In this document: positions 48,349 to 59,920 of the stretch, one piece after another | Layout of the letters: every line of letters starts with the position of its first letter | Position numbering within the stretch: position 1 is the stretch's first letter | NCBI RefSeq assembly: GCF_004136555.1 | Contig: NZ_NOIT01000013.1 | Span: forward strand, 60,980-124,979 | Source: Kocuria carniphila | GTDB lineage: Bacteria; Actinomycetota; Actinomycetes; Actinomycetales; Micrococcaceae | Length of the DNA stretch: 64,000 nt | Reading direction: 5' to 3' | Translations under genes and position numbers: made by a program | Notes under the pieces: model-generated | The model's input: only the letters and a program-made list of their open reading frames with translations | The model's database searches: none | What the model was told of the DNA's origin: nothing

Positions 48349-49554
48349 ATGGCATCCCACAACCCCGTTCCCGATATCACCGTGGACACAACCTACGGCG
48401 TGTGCGCGGCAGCCGGTTTTCGCGCCGCCGGTGTGGAAGCAGGCTTCAAGGCCTCCGGTGGCAAGGACCTCGCCCTGGTGGTCAACGACGGCCCGGAGTT
48501 CAATGCGGCGGCCGTCTTCACCTCCAACCGTGTAGCCGCAGCACCGGTGCACTGGTCGCGCGAGGTGATCCGACAAGGAAGTTCCCGCGCGGTGATCCTC
48601 AACTCAGGCGGCGCCAACGCCTGCACCGGTGCCCAGGGGTTCCAGAACACCCACGAAACGGCAGAACTCGTGGCCGAGAAGCTGGGAGTGGGCGCCGGCG
48701 ACGTCGTCGTTTGTTCGACCGGACTGATTGGCGAGCAACTGCCGATGGACGTGATGCGGGCCGGAATCCCGCCGTTGACCGAGGCCCTCGAAGCTGGCCC
48801 CGAGGCGGGTAAGGCGGCGGCCGAGGCCATCATGACCACCGACTCCGTCTCCAAGCAGGCGTGTGCCGCGCGGGACGGATGGACCGTGGGCGGTATCGCT
48901 AAGGGCGCGGGGATGCTGGCGCCCGGACTGGCCACGATGCTCGTGGTCATCACGACCGACGCCAAGCTGCCGGCCGACGCCCTGGACCGCGCGCTGCGCG
49001 AGGCCTGTCGGGTGACGTTCAATCGCACGGATTCGGACGGCTGCATGTCCACGAATGACACCGTGGCCCTCATGGCCTCCGGTGCCTCCGGGAACACCGC
49101 AGACGAGCTGGAATTCACCCGCGCACTTACCGCTGTGTGCCACAGCCTGGCGCAGCAGCTCATCACGGACGCGGAGGGTGCCTCCCACGACATCGCGATC
49201 ACCACCGTGGGAGCCGCGACCGAAACCGAGGCCGAGGACGTCTCCCGCACGGTATCCCGGTCCAACCTGCTCAAGGCCGCAGTGTTCGGCAACGATCCCA
49301 ACTGGGGCCGTGTGCTCTCGGCCGTGGGCACCACGTCCGCTCAGTTCGACCCGGACCAGATTGACGTGACCATCAACGGCGTCATGGTGTGCCGGAACGG
49401 CGCCATCGGCGATTCCCGCGACAACGTGGACATGGCCGCAGCTCGCGCCGTGGATATCGTCATCGACCTGAAGGCCGGCAATCACCAGGCCACGGTGTGG
49501 AGCAACGACCTCACCCACGATTACGTTGAGGAGAACAGCGCGTACTCCAGCTGA
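48349..49554 (+). CDS. argJ: Glutamate N-acetyltransferase / amino-acid acetyltransferase
   Basis: ArgJ transfers acetyl groups from acetylornithine to glutamate, recycling acetyl in the pathway; bifunctional members also use acetyl-CoA. The 401-residue precursor has the autocleavage site in KGAGMLAPGLATMLVVITTDA (Thr after ALA-type context) and FNRTDSDGCMSTNDTV. It starts at ATG 48349 with CAGGAG upstream; no other gene lies in the 81-bp gap after argC. Confidence 0.96.
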   Translation: MASHNPVPDITVDTTYGVCAAAGFRAAGVEAGFKASGGKDLALVVNDGPEFNAAAVFTSNRVAAAPVHWSREVIRQGSSRAVILNSGGANACTGAQGFQNTHETAELVAEKLGVGAGDVVVCSTGLIGEQLPMDVMRAGIPPLTEALEAGPEAGKAAAEAIMTTDSVSKQACAARDGWTVGGIAKGAGMLAPGLATMLVVITTDAKLPADALDRALREACRVTFNRTDSDGCMSTNDTVALMASGASGNTADELEFTRALTAVCHSLAQQLITDAEGASHDIAITTVGAATETEAEDVSRTVSRSNLLKAAVFGNDPNWGRVLSAVGTTSAQFDPDQIDVTINGVMVCRNGAIGDSRDNVDMAAARAVDIVIDLKAGNHQATVWSNDLTHDYVEENSAYSS

Positions 49555-49566
49555 CGCGCGCCCGTC

Positions 49567-50514
49567 ATGTCACGTTTGAGCGATAACACCAGGTACGAGA
49601 CCGCCCAATCCAAGGCGGAAACCCTCATGGAGGCCCTGCCCTGGATCCAGCGCTACGCCGGTTCCGTCATGGTCTTCAAGTACGGCGGTAACGCCATGAT
49701 CAACGACGACCTGCGCCGCGCCTTCGCGGAGGACATGGTCTTCCTGAGTCACATGGGCATTAAACCCGTGGTCGTCCACGGTGGCGGCCCGCAGATCAGC
49801 GCCATGTTGTCCACGTTGAACATTCCGTCCGAGTTCAGGGACGGGCTCCGTGTGACCTCCCGCGAGGCCATGGGTGTGATCCGTATGGTGCTCACCGGCC
49901 AGGTGGGGCGGGAGCTCGTGGGTCTGATCAACGCGCACGGCCCGTACGCGGTGGGCATGTCCGGTGAGGACGCCGGTCTATTGCAGGCGCGCAGGATTCG
50001 CACGGGTTCGGACGGACAACCGCTGGACCTGGGCTTGGTGGGGACCGTGGAGAAGGTCAACACCGCGGCCGTGGAACAGCTCATCGAGATCGGCAAGATC
50101 CCGGTGATCGCCTCGATCGCACCCGAACTCGCGGACGATCCTTCCGCGTCGGACGGCTCCGGTGACCTGACCGGTGAGGTGCTCAACGTCAATGCGGACA
50201 CCGCGGCGGCCGAGGTTGCCGTTGCGCTGGGTGCGGAGAAGTTCGTGGCCCTCACGGACGTGGAAGGCCTGTACGCCAACTGGCCGGACAAGTCCTCCCT
50301 CATCTCGTCGCTGACCATCACGGAGCTGCGCGAGATGCTGCCCTCCCTGGAATCCGGGATGATCCCCAAAATGCAGGCTGCCCTGCGCGCCGTGGACAAC
50401 GGTGTGCCGCGGGCGTCCATTGTGGACGGCCGGTCCGCGCATTCATCCCTGTTGGAAATTTTCACCGACACCGGTATCGGCACCGAGGTCACCCCGGACG
50501 GAGACACCCCATGA
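49567..50514 (+). CDS. argB: Acetylglutamate kinase
   Basis: ArgB phosphorylates N-acetylglutamate. The 315-residue amino-acid kinase has [35 protein letters not shown] and [11 protein letters not shown], and an N-terminal helix present in arginine-sensitive (feedback-inhibited) members. ATG 49567. It overlaps argD by ATGA. Confidence 0.96.
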   Translation: MSRLSDNTRYETAQSKAETLMEALPWIQRYAGSVMVFKYGGNAMINDDLRRAFAEDMVFLSHMGIKPVVVHGGGPQISAMLSTLNIPSEFRDGLRVTSREAMGVIRMVLTGQVGRELVGLINAHGPYAVGMSGEDAGLLQARRIRTGSDGQPLDLGLVGTVEKVNTAAVEQLIEIGKIPVIASIAPELADDPSASDGSGDLTGEVLNVNADTAAAEVAVALGAEKFVALTDVEGLYANWPDKSSLISSLTITELREMLPSLESGMIPKMQAALRAVDNGVPRASIVDGRSAHSSLLEIFTDTGIGTEVTPDGDTP

Positions 50515-51761
50515 GCGAATCGCAGAACGAGCTGCTGCAGGACTACAAGGACAACCTGCTGGGGGTGTTCGGTGACCCCGCCCTCGTCCTGACCGAGGGC
50601 CAAGGTGTGTACGTCACGGACGCCAACGGCAAGAAGTACCTGGACCTGCTCGGCGGTATCGCGGTGAACTCGATCGGCTACGCGCACCCGGATTGGGTTG
50701 CGGCGGTCAGTGAGCAGGCGGGCAAGCTCGCGCACATCTCCAACCTGTTCACCTCACCGCAGGGCATTTCGCTCGCGCACCAGTTGCTCGAGCTGACCGA
50801 CGCGCCCGAGGGCTCACACGTGTTCTTCGCCAACTCGGGTTCGGAAGCCAACGAGGCCGCCTTCAAGCTGGCGCGCCGTCACGGCGCGGCCCACCCCGGT
50901 CCCGACGGCGCTCCGCGCACCCGGGTGCTCGCCCTGGAGAACGCGTTCCACGGTCGCACCATGGGCTCGCTCGCCCTCACCGCCAAGGACGCCTACCGGG
51001 CACCCTTCGAGCCGTTGCCCGGGGGAGTGACCCACATCCCCGCAACGATTGAGGCGCTTGAGAAGGAGCTGGACGGTACAGTCTCGGCGCTCATCGTGGA
51101 ACCGGTGCAGGGTGAATCCGGTGTGCATGCACTCCCCGAGGGGTTCCTGGCTCTCGCCCGCGAACTCACCCGCGAACACGGTGCACTGTTGATCGTGGAC
51201 GAGGTGCAGTCCGGCATCGGACGCACCGGACAGTGGCTCGCGACCACCGCGCAGCTGCCCGAGGGTGAATTCCCGGATGCCATCACTTTGGCCAAGGGCC
51301 TGGGTGGCGGTTTCCCCATTGGCGCCATGATCACCGTTGGCTCCGACGTGTCCTCGCTGTTGACCGCGGGACAACACGGCACCACGTTCGGAGGCAACCC
51401 GTTGGCGACCGCGGCGGCGTCGGCCACGCTGGACGTCATCAAGAACGAGGGCCTGCTCGGCAACGCGGACGTTGTCGGCGCGCACCTGGCCGCGGCATTG
51501 AAAGACCTGACAGAGGTCCGCGAGGTGCGTCAGCACGGCCTGCTGATCGGCATCGATCTGGTCCAGGACTCACCCGAGCAGGCCCTGGCACCCGCCGTCG
51601 TGACCGCCGCCCGCGAAGCCGGATTCATCATCAACGCCACCGGTCCCGGTACCGTGCGCCTGGCCCCGCCACTGATCATCACCGCGCAGGAAACGGACAG
51701 TTTCGTTGCCGCACTACCGGGCATCATCAGCGACGCCCGCACCGCGCTCGCCGGCTCTTAA
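50511..51761 (+). CDS. argD: Acetylornithine aminotransferase
   Basis: The 416-residue class-III PLP aminotransferase has [44 protein letters not shown] and the PLP lysine in [14 protein letters not shown]. It converts acetylglutamate semialdehyde to acetylornithine. ATG 50511 overlaps the argB stop. Confidence 0.96.
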   Translation: MSESQNELLQDYKDNLLGVFGDPALVLTEGQGVYVTDANGKKYLDLLGGIAVNSIGYAHPDWVAAVSEQAGKLAHISNLFTSPQGISLAHQLLELTDAPEGSHVFFANSGSEANEAAFKLARRHGAAHPGPDGAPRTRVLALENAFHGRTMGSLALTAKDAYRAPFEPLPGGVTHIPATIEALEKELDGTVSALIVEPVQGESGVHALPEGFLALARELTREHGALLIVDEVQSGIGRTGQWLATTAQLPEGEFPDAITLAKGLGGGFPIGAMITVGSDVSSLLTAGQHGTTFGGNPLATAAASATLDVIKNEGLLGNADVVGAHLAAALKDLTEVREVRQHGLLIGIDLVQDSPEQALAPAVVTAAREAGFIINATGPGTVRLAPPLIITAQETDSFVAALPGIISDARTALAGS

Positions 51762-51792
51762 CAGACTTCATTCACCCGCAGGAGGAATCCCC

Positions 51793-52767
51793 GTGTTGCG
51801 TCATTTTCTGGTCGATACCGATCTGAGCCCCGAGGAACAGGAGCAAGTCCTGGATCTGGCCGCCGCGCTCAAGGCCGATCGGTTCAGCCGCCGTCCCCTG
51901 GCCGGCCCACAAACCGTGGGCGTTATTTTCGACAAGACCTCCACCCGCACCCGTGTTTCCTTCGCGACCGGCGTGGCCGATTTGGGCGGCAACCCGCTCA
52001 TCATCAACCCGGGCGAGTCGCAGCTGGGTCACAAGGAAAGCATCGCGGACAGCTCGCGCGTGTTCTCCCGCATGCTCGCCGCGGTCGTATGGCGCACGTT
52101 CGAGCAGTCGGGCCTGGAGGAAATGGCCGAGTACAGTTCCGTGCCCGTGATCAACGCGCTCTCCGACGACTATCACCCGTGCCAGATCCTCGCGGACCTT
52201 CTTACGCTCCGGGAACGCTTCGGCGACGTCAAGGGCCTCACCCTGACCTACGTGGGAGACGCCGCCAACAACATGGCCAACTCGTACATGCTCGGCTGTG
52301 TCACTGCCGGTATGCACGTGCGGATTGCCGGTCCCGCCTCGCACCTGCCCGGCCAGGAGGTGATCGACGCCGCTCGGGAACGCGCCGCCGAAACCGGCGG
52401 TTCCGTGCTGGTCACGACCGACATGGCTGAGGCCCTTGCGGGTGCCCACGCGGTGGTCACTGATACCTGGGTTTCTATGGGCCAGGAGGATCAGAAGGGT
52501 GATCGCGCCGAGATCTTCCGGCCGTATTCGGTGACATCCGAGGCCATGGCGCAGGCAGCCGAGAACGCCGTCTTCCTGCATTGCCTCCCCGCCTACCGGG
52601 GCAACGAGGTCACGGCCGAGGTCATCGACGGACCGGCATCGCTGGTCTGGGACGAGGCCGAGAACCGCGTGCACGCTCAGAAAGCGCTGCTCACGTGGCT
52701 GCTGGATTCTTCCGGGCTGTCCTCGGATCGGCCGGATGCCCTGCGCCGTGCCGGGGGACAGCAGTGA
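51793..52767 (+). CDS. argF: Ornithine carbamoyltransferase
   Basis: The 324-residue enzyme makes citrulline. It has the carbamoyl-phosphate motif STRTRVSF, the ornithine loop and HCLPAYRGNEV. GTG 51793 (MLRHFLVDTDL) has AGGAGG 7 nt upstream; the longer open frame begins inside argD. It overlaps argR by GTGA. Confidence 0.95.
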   Translation: MLRHFLVDTDLSPEEQEQVLDLAAALKADRFSRRPLAGPQTVGVIFDKTSTRTRVSFATGVADLGGNPLIINPGESQLGHKESIADSSRVFSRMLAAVVWRTFEQSGLEEMAEYSSVPVINALSDDYHPCQILADLLTLRERFGDVKGLTLTYVGDAANNMANSYMLGCVTAGMHVRIAGPASHLPGQEVIDAARERAAETGGSVLVTTDMAEALAGAHAVVTDTWVSMGQEDQKGDRAEIFRPYSVTSEAMAQAAENAVFLHCLPAYRGNEVTAEVIDGPASLVWDEAENRVHAQKALLTWLLDSSGLSSDRPDALRRAGGQQ

Positions 52768-53258
52768 GCATTCCCACCACCAAGACCGCCCGGCAGGCTC
52801 GCATCATGGAGTTGGTGACCGGCGGAGACATTCATTCGCAGGCCGAGCTGGCCGAACTGCTCGCCGCAGACGGCGTGCAGGTCACCCAGGCCACGCTGTC
52901 CCGGGACCTGGTCGAGCTCGAAGCCGTGCGCGTGCGCTCGCCGGAAGGTGGGCTCGTGTACGCGGTGCCGCAAGCCGGAGCGGATCGCTCACCGGCGAGC
53001 GGAATCACGCGCGAGACCTTGGACGCACGGTTGGCCGGTCTGTGTAAAGACTTGCTCGTCACTGCGGAGGCGAGCGCGAACCTCGTGATTCTGCGGACCC
53101 CTCCCGGAGCCGCCCAGTATTTCGCCTCGGCGATCGACCATTCCGTGCTTTCGGACATCTTGGGAACGATTGCCGGCGATGACACCATCATGGTGGTGTG
53201 CCGCGACCCGCAGGGTGGGGACGCGGTGGCCCAGAAGTTCTTGGACCTGGCTCACTGA
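52764..53258 (+). CDS. argR: Arginine repressor ArgR
   Basis: ArgR is the hexameric arginine-responsive repressor. The 164-residue protein has the N-terminal winged HTH (TQATLSRDLVELEAVRV) and the C-terminal arginine-binding hexamer domain (ILGTIAGDDTIMVVC). GTG 52764 overlaps the argF stop. The encoded protein should bind the dyads upstream of argC and argG, forming a feedback loop. Confidence 0.95.
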   Translation: MSIPTTKTARQARIMELVTGGDIHSQAELAELLAADGVQVTQATLSRDLVELEAVRVRSPEGGLVYAVPQAGADRSPASGITRETLDARLAGLCKDLLVTAEASANLVILRTPPGAAQYFASAIDHSVLSDILGTIAGDDTIMVVCRDPQGGDAVAQKFLDLAH

Positions 53259-53278
53259 CCCCTGGCCCACGGGTCTCC

Positions 53279-53294
53279 GGCCCGCTGATGGGCC
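53279..53294. terminator. Weak hairpin after argR
   Basis: GGCCC-GCTGAT-GGGCC lies 20 nt after argR in the spacer to the convergent ankyrin gene; no T-run is present. Confidence 0.3.
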
Positions 53295-53396
53295 CACCAA
53301 TAAGGGTTCACTGCCCTTTGGCGATCTTGTCTCGTTGGCTGAGCCATCCACGTTCGCTGACCGGCTCGTTCGGCGGCGCGTTGCGTCGCGGGGCAG

Positions 53397-53828
53397 TCAG
53401 GACCCGCGGGGTTCGAACTCCTGCAGAACGGGCAGCAAGTGCTCCTGTCCGAAGACCTTGGCCACGTCCTGTGCGTGCTGATTGCCCGTGGCCTGACCCG
53501 CGCCCGCTTCCAAGAGCCTGCGAGTGATGGGTTCATTGCCCCGGAACACCGCGCAGATCAGTGCGGTGAACCCCACGTCACTCACCCGCTCGGTGTCCGC
53601 ACCAAATTCGAGCAGCATGAACACGGTCTCTTCCTGCTCCTGGTAGGCCGCCAGGTTCAGCAGGGTGTCGCCTTTGCCGTTCGTCAGGTTGGCCGGAACC
53701 CCGGCCTGGAGAGCTTCCCGCAAGAAATCGTACCTACCCTCACGTGCGGCGTCGAAGAGTGAGTTGACGTAGGCGATTTCTTCGTCGGTCAACTGCGGCT
53801 GCTGGGCATTGTTCTCCGGTGCGGACAC
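53397..53828 (-). CDS. Ankyrin-repeat protein
   Basis: The 143-residue protein has about three ankyrin repeats (NSLFDAAREGRYDFLREALQ, GKGDTLLNLAAYQEQEETV, VGFTALICAVFRGNEPITRR). GTG 53828 has AGGAGG 8 nt upstream, so the longer open frame with several cysteines is not used. Small orphan ankyrin proteins of this type are often protein-binding partners; the partner is unknown. Confidence 0.85.
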   Translation of the reverse strand: MSAPENNAQQPQLTDEEIAYVNSLFDAAREGRYDFLREALQAGVPANLTNGKGDTLLNLAAYQEQEETVFMLLEFGADTERVSDVGFTALICAVFRGNEPITRRLLEAGAGQATGNQHAQDVAKVFGQEHLLPVLQEFEPRGS

Positions 53829-54075
53829 GGACGGTTCCTCCTGTAAGAGCTGGCAAGGCGCGGTTTCACCCGAGTCGGGGAACCACCAGGACAGTTTCCC
53901 ACGGCACTCCGACATGATCATGCCGACAGTAGTGCACTCCCGACACACCTCACGAAAACGAGTCGGACGCAGGGTGGTTTGGCAGCGGGCATCACGGAGC
54001 GTCGCGTTGACTCCGATATCCGATACTGGCAGTCTCATGTGTCACAGATCACTACAGATTCCTGGGAGATGACTC
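53829..54075. other. Spacer between the ankyrin gene and the acyl-CoA ligase gene
   Basis: This 247-bp divergent spacer has no convincing gene. TTGACT at 54007-54012 is the best -35-like sequence for the ligase gene, but no good -10 stands 17 bp away. No ArgR- or LexA-type box is visible. Confidence 0.3.
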
Positions 54076-55593
54076 ATGTCCAATGTGGCAACCCTGCTCA
54101 CCGATTCCGCCGACCGATATCCGGACCGTCCCGTGATCATCCTGGATGACACCCGGATGACCTACGCGCAGCTCAACGACCTCTCGGCGCGGGCAGCAGC
54201 AATGCTCAAGGCGCAGGGGATTAAGCCGGGCGACCGCGTGGCCATGGTCATGCCCAATGTTCCCCACATGCCGGTGTTGTACTACGCGATTCTCCGGATC
54301 GGAGCGATTGTTGTTCCGCTCAATCCGCTGCTGACCCCTCGTGAACTCAGCTACCACTTCACCAATGCTGAGGTCTCCGCGGTTCTGACCTGGGAAGGCA
54401 TGATCGACGCTAGCCAGGAAGCTGCCAAGGAAGCCGGTGACATTCCTGTGGTGGCCATCGGAGCGCAGGAGACCATGCAGAAGCTGCAGGGTGTGGAGCC
54501 CGATCATGAGGTGGTTGACCGGAATGATGACGATACGGCCGTACTGCTTTACACCTCCGGTACCACCGGCAAGCCCAAGGGTGCAGAACTGACCCACCTC
54601 AACCTACGTTCCAACGCCACGATGTCCGCCGAAGGATTCTCCCTGACCGAAGACGATGTGAAATTTGGAGGCCTTCCGTTCTTCCACGTGTTCGGTCAGA
54701 CCGTCGCGCTCAACGGAGTGGTGTCCAAGGGTGCTTCGGTCACTCTGCTGCCGCGCTTCGACGCCATGAAGGCCCTTGAGATTCTGCGCCGGGACAAGGT
54801 CACGGTGTTCGTCGGCGTGCCCAGCATGTACGTGGCCCTGCTGCACGCAGTCAATCAGATCGGTCCGGAAGCGGTGGAGGGTATCAACCTTCGGGCAACT
54901 CTCTCCGGCGGGTCACCCATGCCGGTGGAGGTGCTCGAACGGTTCGAGAAGGTGTTCAACACGACCGTCCACGAGGGATACGGGCTCTCCGAAACGTCAC
55001 CGGTGGTTTCCTTGAATCAGCCGGGAGGCATTCGTAAACCCGGTTCCATCGGAACACCTGTCGAGGGCGCTGAATTGGACATCTTCGATGGCCAGGACCA
55101 GCCCGTCGGCGAGGGGGAGGTCGGTGAGTTGGTGGTCCGCGGCCAGTACGTGATGAAGGGCTACTGGCGTAACCCGGAAGCAACGGAGGCAGCCATTCGC
55201 GACGGATGGTTCCACACCGGGGACATGGCGCGCCGCGACGAGGACGGCGTCTACTACATCGTGGACCGCAAGAAGGACATGATTCTGCGCGGCGGCTACA
55301 ACGTGTATCCCCGCGAGGTCGAAGAGGTGCTGTACCAGTTCCCCGGTGTGGTGGAAGCTGCCGTGCTGGGTGTGCCTCACGAACAGCACGGCGAGGAGGT
55401 GGGTGCCGTCGTCGTCTTCGACCCCAAGGCCCTCGGTGACCGGTCGACGGAAGAAGTGACCAAGGAGCTGGACGCCTTCGTTCAGGAACGGGTGGCCAAG
55501 TACAAGTACCCCCGTCACTACAACGTTCTGGACGAGCTCCCCAAGGGACCCACGGGCAAGATCCTCAAGCGCGAACTCTCGCTCAATGCATAA
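54076..55593 (+). CDS. AMP-dependent acyl-CoA synthetase (long-chain fatty acid-CoA ligase type)
   Basis: The 505-residue adenylate-forming enzyme has the P-loop YTSGTTGKPKGAELTH, GYGLSETSPVVSLN, GWFHTGDMAR, and the C-terminal lysine in PKGPTGKILKREL. It activates a carboxylic acid, probably a fatty acid, to its CoA ester; the chain length is not readable. ATG 54076. The end lies against the argG operator, so the gene interrupts the arg cluster. Confidence 0.9.
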   Translation: MSNVATLLTDSADRYPDRPVIILDDTRMTYAQLNDLSARAAAMLKAQGIKPGDRVAMVMPNVPHMPVLYYAILRIGAIVVPLNPLLTPRELSYHFTNAEVSAVLTWEGMIDASQEAAKEAGDIPVVAIGAQETMQKLQGVEPDHEVVDRNDDDTAVLLYTSGTTGKPKGAELTHLNLRSNATMSAEGFSLTEDDVKFGGLPFFHVFGQTVALNGVVSKGASVTLLPRFDAMKALEILRRDKVTVFVGVPSMYVALLHAVNQIGPEAVEGINLRATLSGGSPMPVEVLERFEKVFNTTVHEGYGLSETSPVVSLNQPGGIRKPGSIGTPVEGAELDIFDGQDQPVGEGEVGELVVRGQYVMKGYWRNPEATEAAIRDGWFHTGDMARRDEDGVYYIVDRKKDMILRGGYNVYPREVEEVLYQFPGVVEAAVLGVPHEQHGEEVGAVVVFDPKALGDRSTEEVTKELDAFVQERVAKYKYPRHYNVLDELPKGPTGKILKRELSLNA

Positions 55594-55625
55594 TTACAAA
55601 TAGTGCTGTATAGTCATGCATTGAG
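55582..55625 (+). promoter_or_regulatory. Candidate ArgR operator and promoter upstream of argG
   Basis: CTCAATGCAT (55582-55591) and ATGCATTGAG (55616-55625) are perfect 10-bp inverted arms flanking an AT-rich core that contains a TATAGT -10-like box (55609-55614). It overlaps the last codons of the acyl-CoA ligase gene. The TGCATA/TATGCA-like elements are consistent with ARG boxes. Confidence 0.6.
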
Positions 55626-55682
55626 GCGCGGGCCTGGCCCGTGCGCAAAGTTTTTGTCGTGCAGCAAAGTGAGGAGAGCACC

Positions 55683-56891
55683 GTGAGCGATCGCGTTGTG
55701 TTGGCATACTCCGGAGGTCTCGATACTTCGGTGGCTATCGGTTGGATCGGAGAAGCCACGGGTGCCGAGGTCATTGCGGTGGCCGTTGACGTTGGACAGG
55801 GCGGCGAGGACCTGGAGACCATTCGCCAGCGCGCCCTGGACTGCGGTGCCGTGGAGGCCTACGTGGCCGACGCTCGCGACGAGTTCGCCGAGGAATACTG
55901 CATGCCGGCTCTGAAGGCCAACGGCATGTACATGGATGCCTACCCGCTGGTGTCCGCCGTGTCCCGCCCGGTGATCGTCAAGCACCTGGTCAAGGCCGCC
56001 AAGCAGTTCGGCGCGACCACCGTGGCACACGGTTGCACCGGTAAAGGCAACGACCAGGTTCGCTTCGAGGTGGGTATCCAGACGTTGGGTCCCGAGCTCA
56101 AGTGCATCGCCCCGGTTCGTGACTTGGCTCTGACCCGCGAAAAGGCCATTGCCTACGCGGAGAAGAACGACCTGCCCATCGTGACCACCAAGAAGAACCC
56201 CTTCTCGATCGACCAGAACGTGTGGGGTCGCGCTGTGGAGACCGGTTTCTTGGAGGACATCTGGAACGGTCCCACCAAGGACGTCTACGACTACACGGAC
56301 GATCCCACCTTCCCGCCGCCCGCGGACGAACTGGTCATCACCTTCCGGGAAGGTGTTCCGGTCGCAATCGACAACAAGCCGGTCACAGCGTTGCAGGCCA
56401 TCCAGGAACTCAACCGCCGCGCCGGCGCCCAGGGCGTGGGTCGGATCGACATTGTTGAAGACCGCCTGGTGGGCATCAAGTCTCGCGAGATCTACGAGGC
56501 TCCCGGTGCCATGACCCTGATCGCGGCGCACCGCGAACTGGAGAACGTCACCCTCGAGCGCGAGCAGGCACGCTTCAAGAAGACCGTGGATCAGCGCTGG
56601 ACCGAACTGGTCTACGACGGCCAGTGGTTCTCGCCGCTGAAGAAGTCCCTGGACGTCTTCGTGGATGACACCCAGAAGTACGTCAACGGTGACATCCGCA
56701 TGGAACTGCACGCGGGTCGCGCCACCGTGACCGGCCGCCGTTCGGACACCGGCCTGTACGACTTCAACCTGGCCACCTACGACGAAGGCGATTCGTTCGA
56801 CCAGTCGAACGCCCGCGGCTTCATCGAGCTGTTCGGTATGTCCTCCAAGGTTGCCTCGCAGCGCGAACAGCGCCTGGCGGGCGAGAACTAA
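55683..56891 (+). CDS. argG: Argininosuccinate synthase
   Basis: ArgG joins citrulline and aspartate using ATP. The 402-residue protein begins with the ATP loop [16 protein letters not shown] and contains [18 protein letters not shown] 55683 has GAGGAG 6 nt upstream; the open frame 42 nt further upstream is not used. A terminator hairpin follows, then argH. Confidence 0.97.
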   Translation: MSDRVVLAYSGGLDTSVAIGWIGEATGAEVIAVAVDVGQGGEDLETIRQRALDCGAVEAYVADARDEFAEEYCMPALKANGMYMDAYPLVSAVSRPVIVKHLVKAAKQFGATTVAHGCTGKGNDQVRFEVGIQTLGPELKCIAPVRDLALTREKAIAYAEKNDLPIVTTKKNPFSIDQNVWGRAVETGFLEDIWNGPTKDVYDYTDDPTFPPPADELVITFREGVPVAIDNKPVTALQAIQELNRRAGAQGVGRIDIVEDRLVGIKSREIYEAPGAMTLIAAHRELENVTLEREQARFKKTVDQRWTELVYDGQWFSPLKKSLDVFVDDTQKYVNGDIRMELHAGRATVTGRRSDTGLYDFNLATYDEGDSFDQSNARGFIELFGMSSKVASQREQRLAGEN

Positions 56892-56911
56892 ACGCCGCTG
56901 ACGCGTCATGA

Positions 56912-58508
<1,597 letters not shown>

Positions 58509-58520
58509 CCACTCGCACAC

Positions 58521-59243
58521 GTGGCCGATTCGCTCGAAGAGCTCTTGTCCGCAACAGCCCCGGAGGCAGCTCCGGCGCTGTTGGGTGCCGTCCTGGTACG
58601 TTCCGATTCACAAGCGACGGTGGCACTGCGCCTGACCGAGGTCGAAGCGTACGGCGGTCCAGCCGACTCCGACCTTCCGGATCCCGGGGCGCACACCTAT
58701 CGCGGGCGGACCGCCCGCAACGCCTCGATGTTCGGCCCGCCGGCTCACCTCTACGTCTACTTCACCTACGGTTTGCACCACGCGCTCAACCTGGTGTGCC
58801 GCCCCGACGGACACGCGGGCGGCTGCCTCATTCGCGCCGGGGAGCTGGTGGCGGGGGAGGACGCCGCGCGGCGTCGTCGTAGTGCGAACCGGGCCACCGA
58901 ACCAGCGCACGCCGCACTTGCCAGGGGACCCGGCAATGTCGCCCAGGCACTCGGGCTGGACCGTTCTGACGACGGCGCTCCGTTGCGTTACCTGGGCAGC
59001 GTCCCGGATCCCGTCCTCGCCGCGCAGCGTCTCGTGACCGAGCACCCCGGGTATCCGAAACCCTGGACGGGGATTTTTCTGCCGGAGCATACTGGGCAGG
59101 CGGAGATGGCGACCACCGCTCGCACCGGCGTCTCGGGCGAAGGCGGGACGGACGCTTTCCCGTGGCGCTTCGCGCTCAAGAACGATCCCACGGTCTCGCC
59201 GTACCGAAAAGCTGCCGTTAAGAAACGTAGAACCCGGCCGTAG
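58521..59243 (+). CDS. mpg: DNA-3-methyladenine glycosylase (AAG family)
   Basis: The 240-residue protein is a 3-methyladenine DNA glycosylase of the mammalian AAG fold: LTEVEAYGGPADSDLPDPGAH, RNASMFGPPAHLYVYFTYG and RGPGNVAQALGL. It removes alkylated purines. GTG 58521 follows argH by 12 nt. No RBS is evident, so translation may be coupled. The C-terminus is basic. Confidence 0.93.
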   Translation: MADSLEELLSATAPEAAPALLGAVLVRSDSQATVALRLTEVEAYGGPADSDLPDPGAHTYRGRTARNASMFGPPAHLYVYFTYGLHHALNLVCRPDGHAGGCLIRAGELVAGEDAARRRRSANRATEPAHAALARGPGNVAQALGLDRSDDGAPLRYLGSVPDPVLAAQRLVTEHPGYPKPWTGIFLPEHTGQAEMATTARTGVSGEGGTDAFPWRFALKNDPTVSPYRKAAVKKRRTRP

Positions 59244-59280
59244 CATCCACGCGAACTGCTCGTGTGGGGCAAACGGCGGA

Positions 59281-59286
59281 TACGAT
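59281..59286 (+). promoter_or_regulatory. -10 box of a probable leaderless apt transcript
   Basis: TACGAT ends 6 nt before GTG 59293. Confidence 0.45.
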
Positions 59287-59292
59287 GGTCCG

Positions 59293-59820
59293 GTGACTGA
59301 ATCCGTAGAGCAGATGATTGACCGGTTGTGCGCTAAGATCCCGGACCACCCGGAGCCGGGGGTGTTGTTCCGTGACCTCACGCCGCTGTTCGCTGACGGG
59401 GACGGATTCAAGCGCACCGTGGACGCACTGACCGATGCATTCCGCGGCCAGTACGACTGCGTGGCCGGTGTGGAAGCGCGCGGGTTCATGATTGCCGCAG
59501 CCGTGGCCTATGCCTCCGGCGTGGGTATTGTTCCCGTTCGGAAGAAGGGCAAGCTGCCGCGCGAGACCATCTCGCAGCAGTACAACCTGGAGTACGGCAC
59601 CGAAACGCTCGAAATCCACACGGACGATGTCCCGCGCGGTTCGCGTGTTCTGGTGCTCGACGACGTTCTGGCCACCGGTGGCACGTTGGGTGCCTCTGCC
59701 TCATTGCTGACCCGCGCCGGTTTCAACGTGGCGGGCTTCGGCGTGATCATGGAGTTGACCGCCCTGCGCGGCCGCGCCCAGCTGGGCGGACACCGGGTTC
59801 GCGCCCTGCTGCGAGTCTGA
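59293..59820 (+). CDS. apt: Adenine phosphoribosyltransferase
   Basis: Apt salvages adenine to AMP. The 175-residue protein has GVEARGFMIAAAVAY, FVPVRKKGKLP-type VPVRKKGKLPRETI and the PRPP loop VLVLDDVLATGGT. GTG 59293 is used. Adenine released by MtnN is a possible substrate source. A hairpin region follows before the helicase gene. Confidence 0.96.
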   Translation: MTESVEQMIDRLCAKIPDHPEPGVLFRDLTPLFADGDGFKRTVDALTDAFRGQYDCVAGVEARGFMIAAAVAYASGVGIVPVRKKGKLPRETISQQYNLEYGTETLEIHTDDVPRGSRVLVLDDVLATGGTLGASASLLTRAGFNVAGFGVIMELTALRGRAQLGGHRVRALLRV

Positions 59821-59827
59821 GTTTCTC

Positions 59828-59850
59828 CCCGTGACATCCTCGGTCACGGG
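59828..59850 (+). terminator. Dyad after apt
   Basis: CCCGTGAC pairs with GTCACGGG (59828-59835 with 59843-59850) 8 nt after the apt stop; there is no T-run. Confidence 0.4.
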
Positions 59851-59857
59851 AGCGCGA

Positions 59858-59898
59858 TAGGATTGACGACCGCTGGTTATGGAACCGGCGGTCGTTTT
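59858..59898 (+). promoter_or_regulatory. -10-like box and hairpin with T-run in the HelD leader
   Basis: TAGGAT (59858-59863) is followed by a long hairpin (59866-59878 with 59883-59895: 12 pairs plus one G-U, loop ATGG) and then TTTT. It could terminate apt transcripts or attenuate a transcript that starts next to the hairpin. Confidence 0.45.
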
Positions 59899-59920
59899 CC
59901 GTCCCCGTGAGGTGAATTGC

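Noticed and set aside
53829..54038. Cysteine-containing upstream extension of the ankyrin frame, resembling a small metal-binding domain
   Set aside because: A strong RBS (AGGAGG) with correct spacing precedes GTG 53828, and the cysteine spacing fits no known cluster such as WhiB.
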